From Streptomyces griseoincarnatus (lineage in GTDB: Bacteria; Actinomycetota; Actinomycetes; Streptomycetales; Streptomycetaceae): 64,000 nt of DNA. Location of the stretch: assembly GCA_014649575.1 (NCBI GenBank), contig BMTH01000005.1:62001-126000 (forward strand). The letters are read 5' to 3'. Shown piece by piece: positions 53,880 to 64,000 of this stretch. How positions within the stretch are numbered: the first letter of the stretch is position 1; every line of letters begins with the position of its first letter. The position numbers and the translations under genes are program-made. The notes below the pieces were generated by a model. That model did no database searches. It saw nothing but the letters and a program-made list of their open reading frames with translations, and was not told the origin of the DNA.

Positions 53880-54497
53880 GTGCTGGACGCCGACTTCTTC
53901 CGCCGTTGGATGACGGTCACCGCCGCGTCCGTGGACAGCGAGGCGGAACGGCTCACCGCCCTCGACTCGGAGATCGGCGACGCCGATCACGGCAGCAATC
54001 TGCAGCGCGGGTTCCGGGCGGTGAAGGACGCGCTGGACAAGGAGCCGCCCGCCACGCCCGGCGCGGTGCTCACGCAGGCCGGACGCCTGCTGGTGTCCAC
54101 GGTGGGCGGCGCGTCCGGTCCGCTGTACGGGACGCTGCTGCGCCGCGCAGGGAAGACGCTGGGCGAGGCCACCGAGGTGGACCGGCAGCAGCTGGCCGAG
54201 GCGCTGCGGGCCGGAGTGGACGCCGTGATGAAGCTGGGCGGGGCGGTGCCGGGCGACAAGACGATGATCGACGCGCTGCTCCCCGCTGTGGACGCGCTCG
54301 GCGAGTCGTTCGCGGCGGCGCGTGACGCGACGCGGGAGGGCGCGGTCGCGACGACGCCGATGCTGGCCCGCAAGGGCAGGGCGAGCTATCTCGGGGACCG
54401 CAGCATCGGGCACCAGGACCCGGGCGCCACCTCGTCGGCGCTGCTGGTCGCCGCCCTGCTGGAGGCCGGGCCCGGCGACGCGGACGGCGGTGAGTGA
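53880..54497 (+). CDS. dhaL: Dihydroxyacetone kinase subunit DhaL
   Basis: A 205-residue ADP/Mg2+-binding subunit with the metal-binding DSEIGDADHGSN (residues 29-40), VGGASGPLYGTLLRRAGK and GDKTMIDALLP. It passes phosphate from DhaM to dihydroxyacetone held by DhaK. GTG 53880 follows GAGGAGTTCCC. It lies 65 bp after dhaK and 1 bp before dhaM. Confidence 0.96.
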   Translation: MLDADFFRRWMTVTAASVDSEAERLTALDSEIGDADHGSNLQRGFRAVKDALDKEPPATPGAVLTQAGRLLVSTVGGASGPLYGTLLRRAGKTLGEATEVDRQQLAEALRAGVDAVMKLGGAVPGDKTMIDALLPAVDALGESFAAARDATREGAVATTPMLARKGRASYLGDRSIGHQDPGATSSALLVAALLEAGPGDADGGE

Positions 54498-54498
54498 G

Positions 54499-54909
54499 AT
54501 GAGCGACGAGAAACTGGTCGGGATCGTCCTGGTGTCGCACAGCGCGGCGGTCGCGGCCTCCGTGGCGGAGCTGGCGCAAGGGCTCTCCGGCGCGGGCGCG
54601 TCGGTGCCGGTCGCCCCAGCGGGCGGCACCGAGAGCGGCGAGTTCGGCACCAGCGCGGAACTGATCGCCGCGGCGGCGGCGACCGTGGACCGGGGCGCGG
54701 GCGTCGCGGTCCTCACCGACCTGGGCAGCGCGGTGCTCACCGTGAAGGCGCTGCTGGCCGAGGGCGACGAACTCCCGGAGAACACGCGGCTGGTGGACGC
54801 GCCGTTCCTGGAGGGCGCGGTGGCCGCGGTGGTCACCGCCTCCACGGGCGCGGACCTCGCCGCGGTGGCGGCGGCGGCCTCGGAGGCGTACGGCTACCGG
54901 AAGGTGTGA
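54499..54909 (+). CDS. dhaM: Dihydroxyacetone kinase phosphotransfer subunit DhaM
   Basis: A 136-residue EIIA-mannose-like protein with phosphorylatable His14 (VLVSHSAAVA) and the strand-loop GVAVLTDLGSAVLTVKALL. It has only the EIIA-like domain, without the HPr and EI-like extensions of E. coli DhaM, so it should take phosphate from the general PTS proteins. One base separates it from dhaL; the two are coupled. Confidence 0.95.
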   Translation: MSDEKLVGIVLVSHSAAVAASVAELAQGLSGAGASVPVAPAGGTESGEFGTSAELIAAAAATVDRGAGVAVLTDLGSAVLTVKALLAEGDELPENTRLVDAPFLEGAVAAVVTASTGADLAAVAAAASEAYGYRKV

Positions 54910-54937
54910 GGGGGCCCGGAGTGTCCCGTACGGCGGG

Positions 54938-55960
54938 TCAGCCCGAGGAGTCGACGAACTCCCGGGCCAGCCGCTCCCCTTGGGTCTCCGCGGCCTCCCG
55001 GTCCTCCAGCGGGGTGACCCGGCTGTCCTTGAACACGATGTACGTCACTCCCGAGGGGGTGCCGCCGGAGCGCGGGTCCGGGTCGATGCCCAGGGACCTG
55101 GCCGCCGCGTGGGACGCCTCGCCGATGATGTCGGCCGGGCCGGTGTCGCCGACGACCGCGTAGCTGACCCGGTCGCGGTAGACGACGGCCGCGACCGATC
55201 CGCCGCGCACGCCGTGCTCGCGGTAGTCCCAGAGGGAACTGGGCGCGGGGACCACGACGTAGGGCAGCTTCTCGGAGCTGAGCGCGCGGCCGTCGGACTG
55301 CGCGAACGCGGTGGAGGAGGAGAAGTGCGGGTCGGTGGCGGCGTTGCAGTGCCGGCCCGGGCGGCCGTCGCAGTCGATGTCCATGTCCGCCTTCCAGTAC
55401 ACGGCCTCGCGCGTGCCGCACACCGGGACGGTGGCCGCGCGGCCGCGGTCCTTGCGGTAGCGGCCCTTGGAGACGGGGGTACAGCCGCTCACCCTGGCCA
55501 GCAGGTCGGCCGCGGTGACGGGGGCCGGTGTCGCGGGGGCCGAGGGCCCGGAGCCCGACGGGGAGGGGCCGGATTCCGTGGGGGCGGGGGTGGCGGAGCC
55601 CGTGGTCGTCGTCGCGTCGGATGCGTCGGCGTCCGGGGTCGCGGTGTCCGGGATCGCGGGACCGGAGCCGTCCGGCCCGGGTGTCGCCGGTCCCGGAGTC
55701 ACGGAACCGCCGGGGTTCGCGCCCCGCGTCAGCAGCTCCCGCGCGCCGTCCCGGGCGACCGGCTCGACGCGGCCCCGGTGCGGTACGGCGACGTGTGCCA
55801 GGGCGGTGGGGAGACCGGAGCCGGCCGCGGGGCCGGCGGTGACGCGCCGGGCCTCGGTCCTGGACGGACGGAGGTGGATCGACTCCGCGGCGGAGGACGC
55901 CGAGGGGGCCAGCAGTGCCACGCCGGCCACGGCGACGGTCAGCGTCTGGACACGGGACAC
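54938..55960 (-). CDS. Secreted chitosanase-like protein, glycoside hydrolase family 75
   Basis: A 340-residue exported protein: signal peptide (about 1-25, APSASSAAES), a Thr/Pro/Ser-rich linker (about 75-150) and a GH75 domain (about 155-335). Typical stretches are YWKADMDIDCDGRPG with an acidic cluster, PYVVVPAPSSLWDYREHG, AVVYRDRVSYAVVGDTGPAD and IIGEASHAAARSLGIDPDP. GH75 enzymes cleave chitosan, complementing the chitinase earlier in the window. GTG 55960 with GAGAGG 11 bp upstream is a fair choice. It converges on dhaM. Confidence 0.85.
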   Translation of the reverse strand: MSRVQTLTVAVAGVALLAPSASSAAESIHLRPSRTEARRVTAGPAAGSGLPTALAHVAVPHRGRVEPVARDGARELLTRGANPGGSVTPGPATPGPDGSGPAIPDTATPDADASDATTTTGSATPAPTESGPSPSGSGPSAPATPAPVTAADLLARVSGCTPVSKGRYRKDRGRAATVPVCGTREAVYWKADMDIDCDGRPGRHCNAATDPHFSSSTAFAQSDGRALSSEKLPYVVVPAPSSLWDYREHGVRGGSVAAVVYRDRVSYAVVGDTGPADIIGEASHAAARSLGIDPDPRSGGTPSGVTYIVFKDSRVTPLEDREAAETQGERLAREFVDSSG

Positions 55961-56352
55961 GGTCAGATGAGCCTCTCGTCGGGAACAGGGACGCACACCC
56001 AGGGCACTTTGCCCCATTTCATCCCGACGCGAAGGGGGTGACCGCCCCGAAAGGGGCCGGACGGGGCACCCGCGGGCCGATGGGGGCGAAGGGTGCCGGA
56101 GACCCGGGCGCGCGTCGACCCGGGCCGTCCAGCCACCCGTGGCGGCGCGGGATCAGCGACGACAGCGGTCCGCGCCTCGAGCCCGAACACCCCGTCCTGC
56201 AAGGGCGGTTCGGACCGTTCCGGGTCCAGGATACGTAACCCGCCGCCGCGTTCGACCCGCACCACCCTCTTGATGCGGGCGCGTCAGCGGGCCCATATTG
56301 GTACGGACCTTTGAACGGACCGGTCCTCCGTGGACCCCCAGGAGGCGAAGTC

Positions 56353-57357
56353 GTGCGTGGCGTTACCCCAACCGCGTCATCGCGCCGCCTGCTCGCGCTC
56401 TGCGCGGTCGTGCTGCTGACCGTCTCCTGCCGCTGGGGCGGCCAGGACGACACGGGCGGCGAACGGCCGCCCGGGGCGCCGACGGGCGTCACCGCACAGG
56501 CGGGCAGCGCCACCAGCGTCCACGTCATGTGGAACCGCGCCGCCCCTGCGGGATCCGAGGTGACCGGCTACGCGGTGTACCGGGACCGCACCAGGGTCGA
56601 GCAGGTGCCCGCCTCCACGCACATGGTGGACGTCACCGGGCTCCGCCCCGCCACCGCCTACGTCTTCACGGTGCGCGCCCGTGACGCGGACGGCCGGCTC
56701 GGTCCGCCCAGCCGTGAGGTGCGGGCCACGACCCCCGCGGCGGCCCGGGCGGACACCGCTCCGCCCACCGCTCCCGGGGACCTGGAGGGACGCGCGGCCG
56801 GCAGCCGGGCGGCCCAGCTCTCCTGGACCGCAGCACAGGACGACCGAGGTGTGGTGTCGTACGACATCTACCAGGGCACGTCGAAGATCCACAGTGTGGG
56901 CGGCAACCAGACGGCTGCCGTGGTCACGGGGCTGCGCCCCGGCACCCGGTACGTCTTCACCGTCCGCGCCCGGGACGCGGCGGACAATCTCTCGCCGCCC
57001 GCCCCCGCCGTCCGCCTCACCACCGCCGAGGGCGCGGACGGCGGCGCCACGGCCACCGCGCCCACCGACTTCCGCGCGTCGGTCCGGAGGACGGGCGGCG
57101 CCTACGACATCGTGCTCTCCTGGACACCGCCGCGCGTCGACGGGACGGTCGCCGAGTACGAGGTCCGGCTGGACGGACGCCCCGTCACCTCGCTGGTGTA
57201 CGGCGGCGAGCCACCCCGCGGGCGGGCCACGTACCGCTTCTACGCGGGCGAGGAGGCAGGGGTCACGCACCGGGTGCGGATCAGGGCGCTGCTGCCGGAC
57301 GGCACGTGGGGCGCCTTCTCGGCCGAGCGGACGGTGACGACGGGCGCCGCCGGCTGA
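56353..57357 (+). CDS. Lipoprotein with three fibronectin type III domains
   Basis: A 334-residue protein. Signal peptide with lipobox (LLTVSC, Cys at about 26), then FnIII domains at about 38-130, 137-225 and 232-332. The first two share the repeated VTGLRPATAYVFTVRARDA pattern. No catalytic domain, so an adhesion or scaffold role at the surface is likely. GTG 56353 follows AGGAGG at 7 bp spacing. Confidence 0.87.
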   Translation: MRGVTPTASSRRLLALCAVVLLTVSCRWGGQDDTGGERPPGAPTGVTAQAGSATSVHVMWNRAAPAGSEVTGYAVYRDRTRVEQVPASTHMVDVTGLRPATAYVFTVRARDADGRLGPPSREVRATTPAAARADTAPPTAPGDLEGRAAGSRAAQLSWTAAQDDRGVVSYDIYQGTSKIHSVGGNQTAAVVTGLRPGTRYVFTVRARDAADNLSPPAPAVRLTTAEGADGGATATAPTDFRASVRRTGGAYDIVLSWTPPRVDGTVAEYEVRLDGRPVTSLVYGGEPPRGRATYRFYAGEEAGVTHRVRIRALLPDGTWGAFSAERTVTTGAAG

Positions 57358-57529
57358 CGCCGGCACATCCTCACTGAGCCGCCCGGAGGACCCCGTCACC
57401 TGCACGGATGCGGCCGGAGTGCGCGGCGGGCGGGCTGCCCGTTGGCTGACGTGGTGGCGGCACGGGCGCTCCCCGACCTCGGCGGCGCAAGGGATGTACC
57501 GCCGGCCGTGCCGCCGGAAGGCAGTCCAC

Positions 57530-58066
57530 ATGAGCATCTCGAAGCCTCTGCTCCGCCTCGGACCGACCGTGGCAGCCGCCGCCGCGCTCGCCCTGATGCC
57601 GGCCGGACCGGCGGCCGCGGACGGAATCTCCGTCAGCACCACCGGGAACACGGTCTCGGTGAGCACCACCGCGTGCACCCAGATCAACGGCCACTGGGGC
57701 ACCGCCTCGCTGCTCAGCGGCGGTCAGGCGAACTTCTCGCAGGGCCGCCAGGTGGCGCTGTCCGGGACGTCCTCCGGCCAGTCCGCGGCCTGGTCCAACG
57801 TCAGCGCGGGCACGTACACGGTGATCGTGGTGTGCTCCAACGGCAGCACCGCGGGCACCCAGTCCGTGGTCGTGTCCCCGGCGCCCAGCCCCTCGGCCTC
57901 CCCCACGGCGTCGCCGTCCCGCGGTGTGATGGGCGGCGTCGGCGGCGGTTCGAAGGACTACGGCACGGTCACGGCGGTGGCGGGCGGCGCGCTGGTCGGC
58001 GCCGGCGTGCTCGGCACCGTGCTGTACCTGCGCCGCCGCAACACGGCCCGCCCGACCCACCTCTAG
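57530..58066 (+). CDS. Secreted protein with C-terminal membrane anchor
   Basis: A 178-residue protein with a signal peptide (1-30, ending GPAAADG), a beta-rich extracellular part with two cysteines (TACTQING and VVCSNGS), a Ser/Pro linker (PAPSPSASPTASPS) and a C-terminal membrane segment with an Arg tail (LYLRRRN). It has no LPxTG motif, so it is anchored by the helix itself. ATG behind GGAAGG. Function unknown. Confidence 0.8.
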   Translation: MSISKPLLRLGPTVAAAAALALMPAGPAAADGISVSTTGNTVSVSTTACTQINGHWGTASLLSGGQANFSQGRQVALSGTSSGQSAAWSNVSAGTYTVIVVCSNGSTAGTQSVVVSPAPSPSASPTASPSRGVMGGVGGGSKDYGTVTAVAGGALVGAGVLGTVLYLRRRNTARPTHL

Positions 58067-58127
58067 ACCCGGCGCCGGCCGCCCACGTCCGAAGCGCTCC
58101 GGTAGGGCGACCGGCGTCGCCCCCGCG

Positions 58128-58266
58128 CCCCTCAGGGGCGCGGGGAACTGAGCGCCCAGCCTTCACCGGCCCGCACGTGTGCGACAACGGCACCACCCCC
58201 GAAGGGGCGCGGGGAACTGAGCGACCAACCCCCACGCACCCGCACGCACCCGCACGCACCCGCACG
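58128..58266. repeat. Two copies of a dispersed repeat plus a 10-bp microrepeat
   Basis: GGGGCGCGGGGAACTGAGCG occurs at about 58135-58154 and 58204-58223. A 10-bp unit (acgcacccgc) follows three times at 58234-58266. The copies lie between convergent genes and could act in termination. A third copy is at 25231-25283. Confidence 0.7.
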
Positions 58267-58273
58267 CAGGCGA

Positions 58274-58828
58274 CTACCCCTCCCGCCCCCGCACATCCAG
58301 CTCCGCGAACTCCGCCAACGCGTGATCGAGCCACTGCGTCCAGAACGTCTCCAGATCAATACCGGCCCGCAGCACAAGATGCCGCAGCCGATCCTCCGCC
58401 CCACCCCTCCCCGGAGGGAAATCCCTCCGCTCGATCTCCCGATACGTCTCCAACTGCCGCTCATGCAGCTCCCGATGACGCCGGAGATCGTCCTCCAGCC
58501 CTTCCGTCCCCACCACGGCGGCGGCCCGCAGCCGCAGCAGCAGTGCGTCCCGGTGCGGCTTCGGGTCCTGGGACGCGGCCGTCCACCGGGCCAGCTCCTC
58601 CCGCCCCGCGGGCAGCACCTCGTACGCCTTCTTCTGCCCGCGCGCGGGCTGTTCCGAGGGGAGGGCCCGGATCAGGCCCTCCCCCTCCAGCTTCCCCAGC
58701 TCCCGGTAGATCTGCTGATGCGTCGCGGACCAGAAGTAGCCGATCGACCGGTCGAAGCGGCGGGTCAGCTCCAGCCCCGACGACGGCTTCTCGAGCAGGG
58801 CGGTGAGGATCGCGTGCGGGAGTGACAT
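58274..58828 (-). CDS. PadR family transcriptional regulator
   Basis: A 184-residue regulator with the PadR winged-helix domain (1-85; MSLPHAILTALLEKPSSGLE, FWSATHQQIYRELGKLEGEG) and the Vir-like C-terminal dimerisation helix region (about 95-180). It lies 31 bp downstream of the dienoyl-CoA reductase gene on the same strand and probably represses both through the palindrome at 60929-60948. Confidence 0.92.
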   Translation of the reverse strand: MSLPHAILTALLEKPSSGLELTRRFDRSIGYFWSATHQQIYRELGKLEGEGLIRALPSEQPARGQKKAYEVLPAGREELARWTAASQDPKPHRDALLLRLRAAAVVGTEGLEDDLRRHRELHERQLETYREIERRDFPPGRGGAEDRLRHLVLRAGIDLETFWTQWLDHALAEFAELDVRGREG

Positions 58829-58859
58829 GCGCTCATCCTAGGGACGGCCCGGACCCGCC

Positions 58860-60983
<2,124 letters not shown>

Positions 60984-60997
60984 TCATCCGCCGGCAC

Positions 60998-61369
60998 TCA
61001 CCTGCTCTCGAGACGGACGTGCAGTTCGCGCTCCTGGTCGCCGGAGACCTTGCTCAGGTCGCTCACCCGGAACAGGTCGTCCAGCGCGGTGCGGAACCGG
61101 TCGATCGCCCAGTAGCCGCCGTGCGCGTCGGCGTCGACCGAGGAGGACAGCCGCGCGGGGCGCGCCTCCCCTTCGTGCGCGTCGGCCACGTCGAACGTGC
61201 CGAGCCAGACCGTGGGCCGGGTCTCGTGCAGTTCCTCGGGCACGTCGTCGGCGCACCGGTCCGACGAGAAGCAGGCGCACAGGGTGTCGAAGACGATCCT
61301 GGCGTCGTCCTTGCTGCATCCGCTGATCTCGACCGACACGGATTCCGGGTGCGTGGGCTCGCTGACCAT
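60998..61369 (-). CDS. Hypothetical protein, 123 aa
   Basis: An acidic soluble protein with three cysteines (SGCSKDDA, LCACFSSD, RCADDV) and the segment GGYWAIDRFRTALDDLFRV. ATG behind AGAGGAGCG. I do not recognise the family. It lies upstream of, and on the same strand as, fadH, but the palindrome and a 120-bp gap separate them, so it is probably an independent unit. Confidence 0.7.
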   Translation of the reverse strand: MVSEPTHPESVSVEISGCSKDDARIVFDTLCACFSSDRCADDVPEELHETRPTVWLGTFDVADAHEGEARPARLSSSVDADAHGGYWAIDRFRTALDDLFRVSDLSKVSGDQERELHVRLESR

Positions 61370-61623
61370 CGTGATCGCTCCTCTCGGGGTCGCCCCGCCG
61401 TCCCCCGCCCTACCTCAGCAAAGCACCGCACGCCGGAACGCACTACCCGCGCACCCCCCGGGCGCTCCTCCCACGGTGACGCGGGCGCGGTCACCGGCCA
61501 GGATGGGGGGAGAGCAGGAACGGGACGACAGGAGCGGCGGAAAATCGCCCTCGCGCGCGGTACAACAAAGGGACGGCGGCGCGGCGACGGCGTGCCGCGG
61601 ACTCGGCGAAGGCGGGGCGTGGG

Positions 61624-63693
61624 ATGAGCGCAGCGTGGTCACTCCCGGCCGGCGGGGACGGTCCGGCGCGTCCCAGCGGGCTGCTCGACGTCCTGCGCGT
61701 GGCTTCGATCGTCCTGGACGCCGAGGGACGGATCGTGCTGTGGAGTCCCCAGGCGGAGGAGCTGTTCGGCTACACCGCCCAGGAGGCGCTGGGCCGGTAC
61801 GCCGCCCGGATCATGGTGCACGAGGAGCACCTCGATCTGGTGAAGAAGCTGTTCACCGAGGTCATGCGCACCGGGCGGAGCTGGGCGGGGGCCTTCCCGG
61901 TCCGGCGCAGGGACGGCGGGACCCGGCTGGTGGAGTTCCGCAACATGCGGCTGCTGGACGACCAGGGGCAGGTGTACGCCCTCGGTCTCGCGGTCGACCA
62001 GTCGACGGTGCGGCGGCTGGAGCAGGACGTCGCGCTGTCCACCCGGATCGTCGCCCAGTCCCCCATCGGTCTCGCCGTCCTCGACGCGGATCTGCGGTAC
62101 GTGTCGGTGAACCCGGCGCTGGAGCAGATGAACGGCCTGACGGCCGACGAGCACCTGGGCCGCACGATGCGGGAGGTGCTGCCGCTGGTGGACGCGGCGG
62201 ACATCGAGGAGGCGGCCCGGGAGGTGCTGCGGACCGGGCGTCCGGTGGTGGACCGGTCGATGACCGGCCGCACCCCGGCCGACCCGGACACCGACCACGC
62301 CTGGACGGTGTCCCTGTACCGGCTGGAGAACACCCTCGGCACGGTGCTGGGCGTGGCCGTGTCGGTCGTGGACGTCACCGACCAGTACCGGGCGAACGCC
62401 GAGGCGGAGACGGCTCGCCGCCGGATCGCGCTGATCGCCGACGCCTCCGCGCGGATCGGCACCACGCTGGATCTGGACCGCACGTCCGGCGAGCTGGCCG
62501 ACGTGGCCGTCCCCGAACTGGCCGACGCCGCCGCGGTGGACCTGCTCGACGCGGTCGTACGGGGCCGGCGCACCGTCCTCGGCCCGGCCGAGCCGGCGCT
62601 GATGCGGGCGCTGGCGGTGCGCTGGGTCGACGCGTCCGACGCGGTGCCGGCCGCGGACCCGCCGGGCGAGGTGATCCGGTACGCGCCGGACCGGCTGATC
62701 ACCGAGTGCGTGCGTACGGGGCTGCCGGTGATGGTGCCGCAGGCCAAGGACGAGGACCTGCTGCGGATCGCCCGCTCCCCCGAGGCCGCCGAGATACTCG
62801 CCCGGGCCGGCGTCCACTCGTACCTGGCCGTGCCGCTGATCGCGCGCGGGGAGGTGCTGGGCGCGATCGACCTGATCCGGACGCGCAACCCCCGGCCGTT
62901 CGACGAGGACGACCTGCTGCTCGCCCGGGAGCTGGCCTCGCGGGCGGCCGTACAGATCGACAACGCGCGCTGGTACCAGAACGCCCGCGACACCGCGCTC
63001 ACGCTCCAGCGCAGCCTGCTGCCCAGTCATCCGTCCGTGACGGGCGGGCTCGAGGTCGCCTCCCGCTACCAGCCGGCGGGCGCCACCAGCGAGGTCGGCG
63101 GCGACTGGTTCGACGTGATCCCGCTGGACGACGACCGTACGGCGCTCGTGGTCGGCGACGTGATGGGCAGCGGCATCCCGGCCGCCGCCACGATGGGCCG
63201 GCTACGGACCGCCACCCACACGCTGGCGTCTCTGGGACTCGACCCGGCGGTGCTGCTGGAACACCTGAACCGCATCACCGTCGAACTCGACGAGGCCATC
63301 GCCACCTGCGTCTACGCCGTCCACGACCCCCGCGGGCGGCGCTGCGTCATCTCCAACGCCGGTCATCTTCCCCCGGTCCGCATCCGCGCCGGCGGGACGC
63401 CCGAGCTGCTGGACCTGCCCACGGGCGTGCCGCTGGGCGTGGGCGGGGTCGCCTTCGCCACGACCGAGGTCGACCTGGAGCCGGGCGACCGCCTGGTCTT
63501 CTACACCGACGGCCTGGTGGAGACCCGCCGGGACCCCCTGGACGCCCGCCTGGACCGTCTCCTCACCCTCCTCGACACCCCGTCCCGCTCCCTGGACGAC
63601 GTCTGCGAACTCCTCCTCCGCACGCTGCACGAGCCGGACAACTTCGACGACGTGGCGTTGCTGATCGCCCGGGTGACGACGTCCGGGGACTGA
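61624..63693 (+). CDS. PAS-PAS-GAF-SpoIIE-type PP2C phosphatase
   Basis: A 689-residue cytoplasmic phosphatase: PAS 1 (about 18-130; SIVLDAEGRIVLWSPQAEEL), PAS 2 (about 140-255), GAF (about 265-455) and PP2C (about 470-688). Metal ligands are intact: Asp494 and Asp497 (GGDWFD), Asp512 (GDVMGSG), TDGLVE and FDDVALL. Family members dephosphorylate anti-anti-sigma proteins. It shares the PAS-GAF-PP2C order with the symporter fusion but has no transporter or HATPase. ATG 61624; the ribosome site is weak. Confidence 0.9.
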   Translation: MSAAWSLPAGGDGPARPSGLLDVLRVASIVLDAEGRIVLWSPQAEELFGYTAQEALGRYAARIMVHEEHLDLVKKLFTEVMRTGRSWAGAFPVRRRDGGTRLVEFRNMRLLDDQGQVYALGLAVDQSTVRRLEQDVALSTRIVAQSPIGLAVLDADLRYVSVNPALEQMNGLTADEHLGRTMREVLPLVDAADIEEAAREVLRTGRPVVDRSMTGRTPADPDTDHAWTVSLYRLENTLGTVLGVAVSVVDVTDQYRANAEAETARRRIALIADASARIGTTLDLDRTSGELADVAVPELADAAAVDLLDAVVRGRRTVLGPAEPALMRALAVRWVDASDAVPAADPPGEVIRYAPDRLITECVRTGLPVMVPQAKDEDLLRIARSPEAAEILARAGVHSYLAVPLIARGEVLGAIDLIRTRNPRPFDEDDLLLARELASRAAVQIDNARWYQNARDTALTLQRSLLPSHPSVTGGLEVASRYQPAGATSEVGGDWFDVIPLDDDRTALVVGDVMGSGIPAAATMGRLRTATHTLASLGLDPAVLLEHLNRITVELDEAIATCVYAVHDPRGRRCVISNAGHLPPVRIRAGGTPELLDLPTGVPLGVGGVAFATTEVDLEPGDRLVFYTDGLVETRRDPLDARLDRLLTLLDTPSRSLDDVCELLLRTLHEPDNFDDVALLIARVTTSGD

Positions 63694-64000
63694 GCAGGCG
63701 GGGCGCCACGGGGACGCGCCCCGCGAAGGTCACCCACGACGGATCCCTGGGGCGCGGCGCCCTGCCAGGACGCCGCAGGACCCCTCCGGCCGGAGCCCCG
63801 AGCCGGGCCTCGGAGCCCTGGCCTACGGGCAGCCTGGGCCGCCACAGCCGCGTGCCGCGCGAGCACCGCCCCCTCCCCGCCCGAGGGCGGGCGACTCACC
63901 GGACGTGGAGCATGCAGGAGCCGGGCGGTCCCTCCCCCGCGGTAGACCCCGCCGCGCGGGCGGAACAGCCACGCCGAGGACCGGCCGTCGGGCGGCCCGA
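63694..64000. other. End region without a confident gene
   Basis: 307 bp beyond the PP2C gene. A leftward gene entering from the right edge and ending near 63895 is possible (a frame reads GEGPPGSCMLHVR then stop), but evidence is too thin to annotate it. Confidence 0.3.

Noticed and set aside
63501..63899. Minus-strand frame at the right end
   Set aside because: Antisense to the PP2C gene end and compositionally biased.

Overview
This window is high-GC actinobacterial chromosome and almost certainly Streptomyces. It carries a two-repeat chaplin with a sortase motif, an NsdA/NsdB-type TPR regulator, a streptophobe membrane protein, SPW-repeat, DUF397, DUF1876 and DUF6479 proteins, many SpoIIE-type (PP2C) regulators, GTG/TTG starts with GGAGG ribosome sites, and only one TTA codon that I found in a gene. 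No rRNA, tRNA, CRISPR array, complete insertion sequence or phage was seen. From memory, the order GH19 chitinase ... two-repeat chaplin, TAP hydrolase, small protein, baeRF3, PP2C, NsdB-like matches the S. coelicolor chiF-chpB-nsdB stretch; this needs a database check.

Layout. 1-2.5 kb: the 5' part of an anti-sigma-type ATPase, a streptophobe and an unknown protein. 2.8-7 kb: aldo/keto reductase, LysR regulator, DinB protein, adenosine deaminase and VOC protein. 7-12 kb: secreted PI-PLC-like protein, GH19 chitinase behind two DasR-like sites, SPW and GlsB membrane proteins, GNAT and deaminase. 12-21 kb: a developmental island (chaplin, TAP-family hydrolase, small protein, baeRF3, a PP2C protein lacking metal ligands, NsdB-like regulator, TTA-containing kinase-like protein). 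21-31 kb: secreted amidase, unknown protein, universal stress protein, orphan DUF397, PaaK, TAT-exported serine hydrolase, FAD oxidoreductase. 31-39 kb: Ser/Thr kinase with nine TPR-like units, Cys-rich copper protein, DUF6479 protein, NUDIX, SigE-type sigma factor with a membrane partner, GT2-GtrA glycosyltransferase and a membrane mannosyltransferase-like protein. 39-51 kb: two CorC/CNNM proteins, phosphoketolase, universal stress proteins, and a 1185-residue symporter fused to PAS, GAF, PP2C and HATPase domains. 51-64 kb: rhodanese, CBS-BON pseudogene, DUF1876, dhaKLM, GH75 chitosanase, FnIII lipoprotein, surface protein, PadR and 2,4-dienoyl-CoA reductase, an unknown protein, and a PAS-PAS-GAF-PP2C phosphatase.

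How it fits together. Three themes recur. The first is partner-switching control: one partial anti-sigma-type ATPase, three PP2C proteins (one probably inactive, one fused to a transporter), and no STAS antagonist encoded here. The second is stress or dormancy physiology: universal stress proteins, phosphoketolase, DUF1876 and rhodanese. The promoters of one stress protein and DUF1876 share an identical 14-base element, and a second stress protein has a variant of it. The third is extracellular chitin, chitosan and peptidoglycan breakdown plus surface assembly. The most unusual items are the symporter-PP2C-ATPase fusion with a two-helical-turn tandem repeat array behind it, and the NsdB island.
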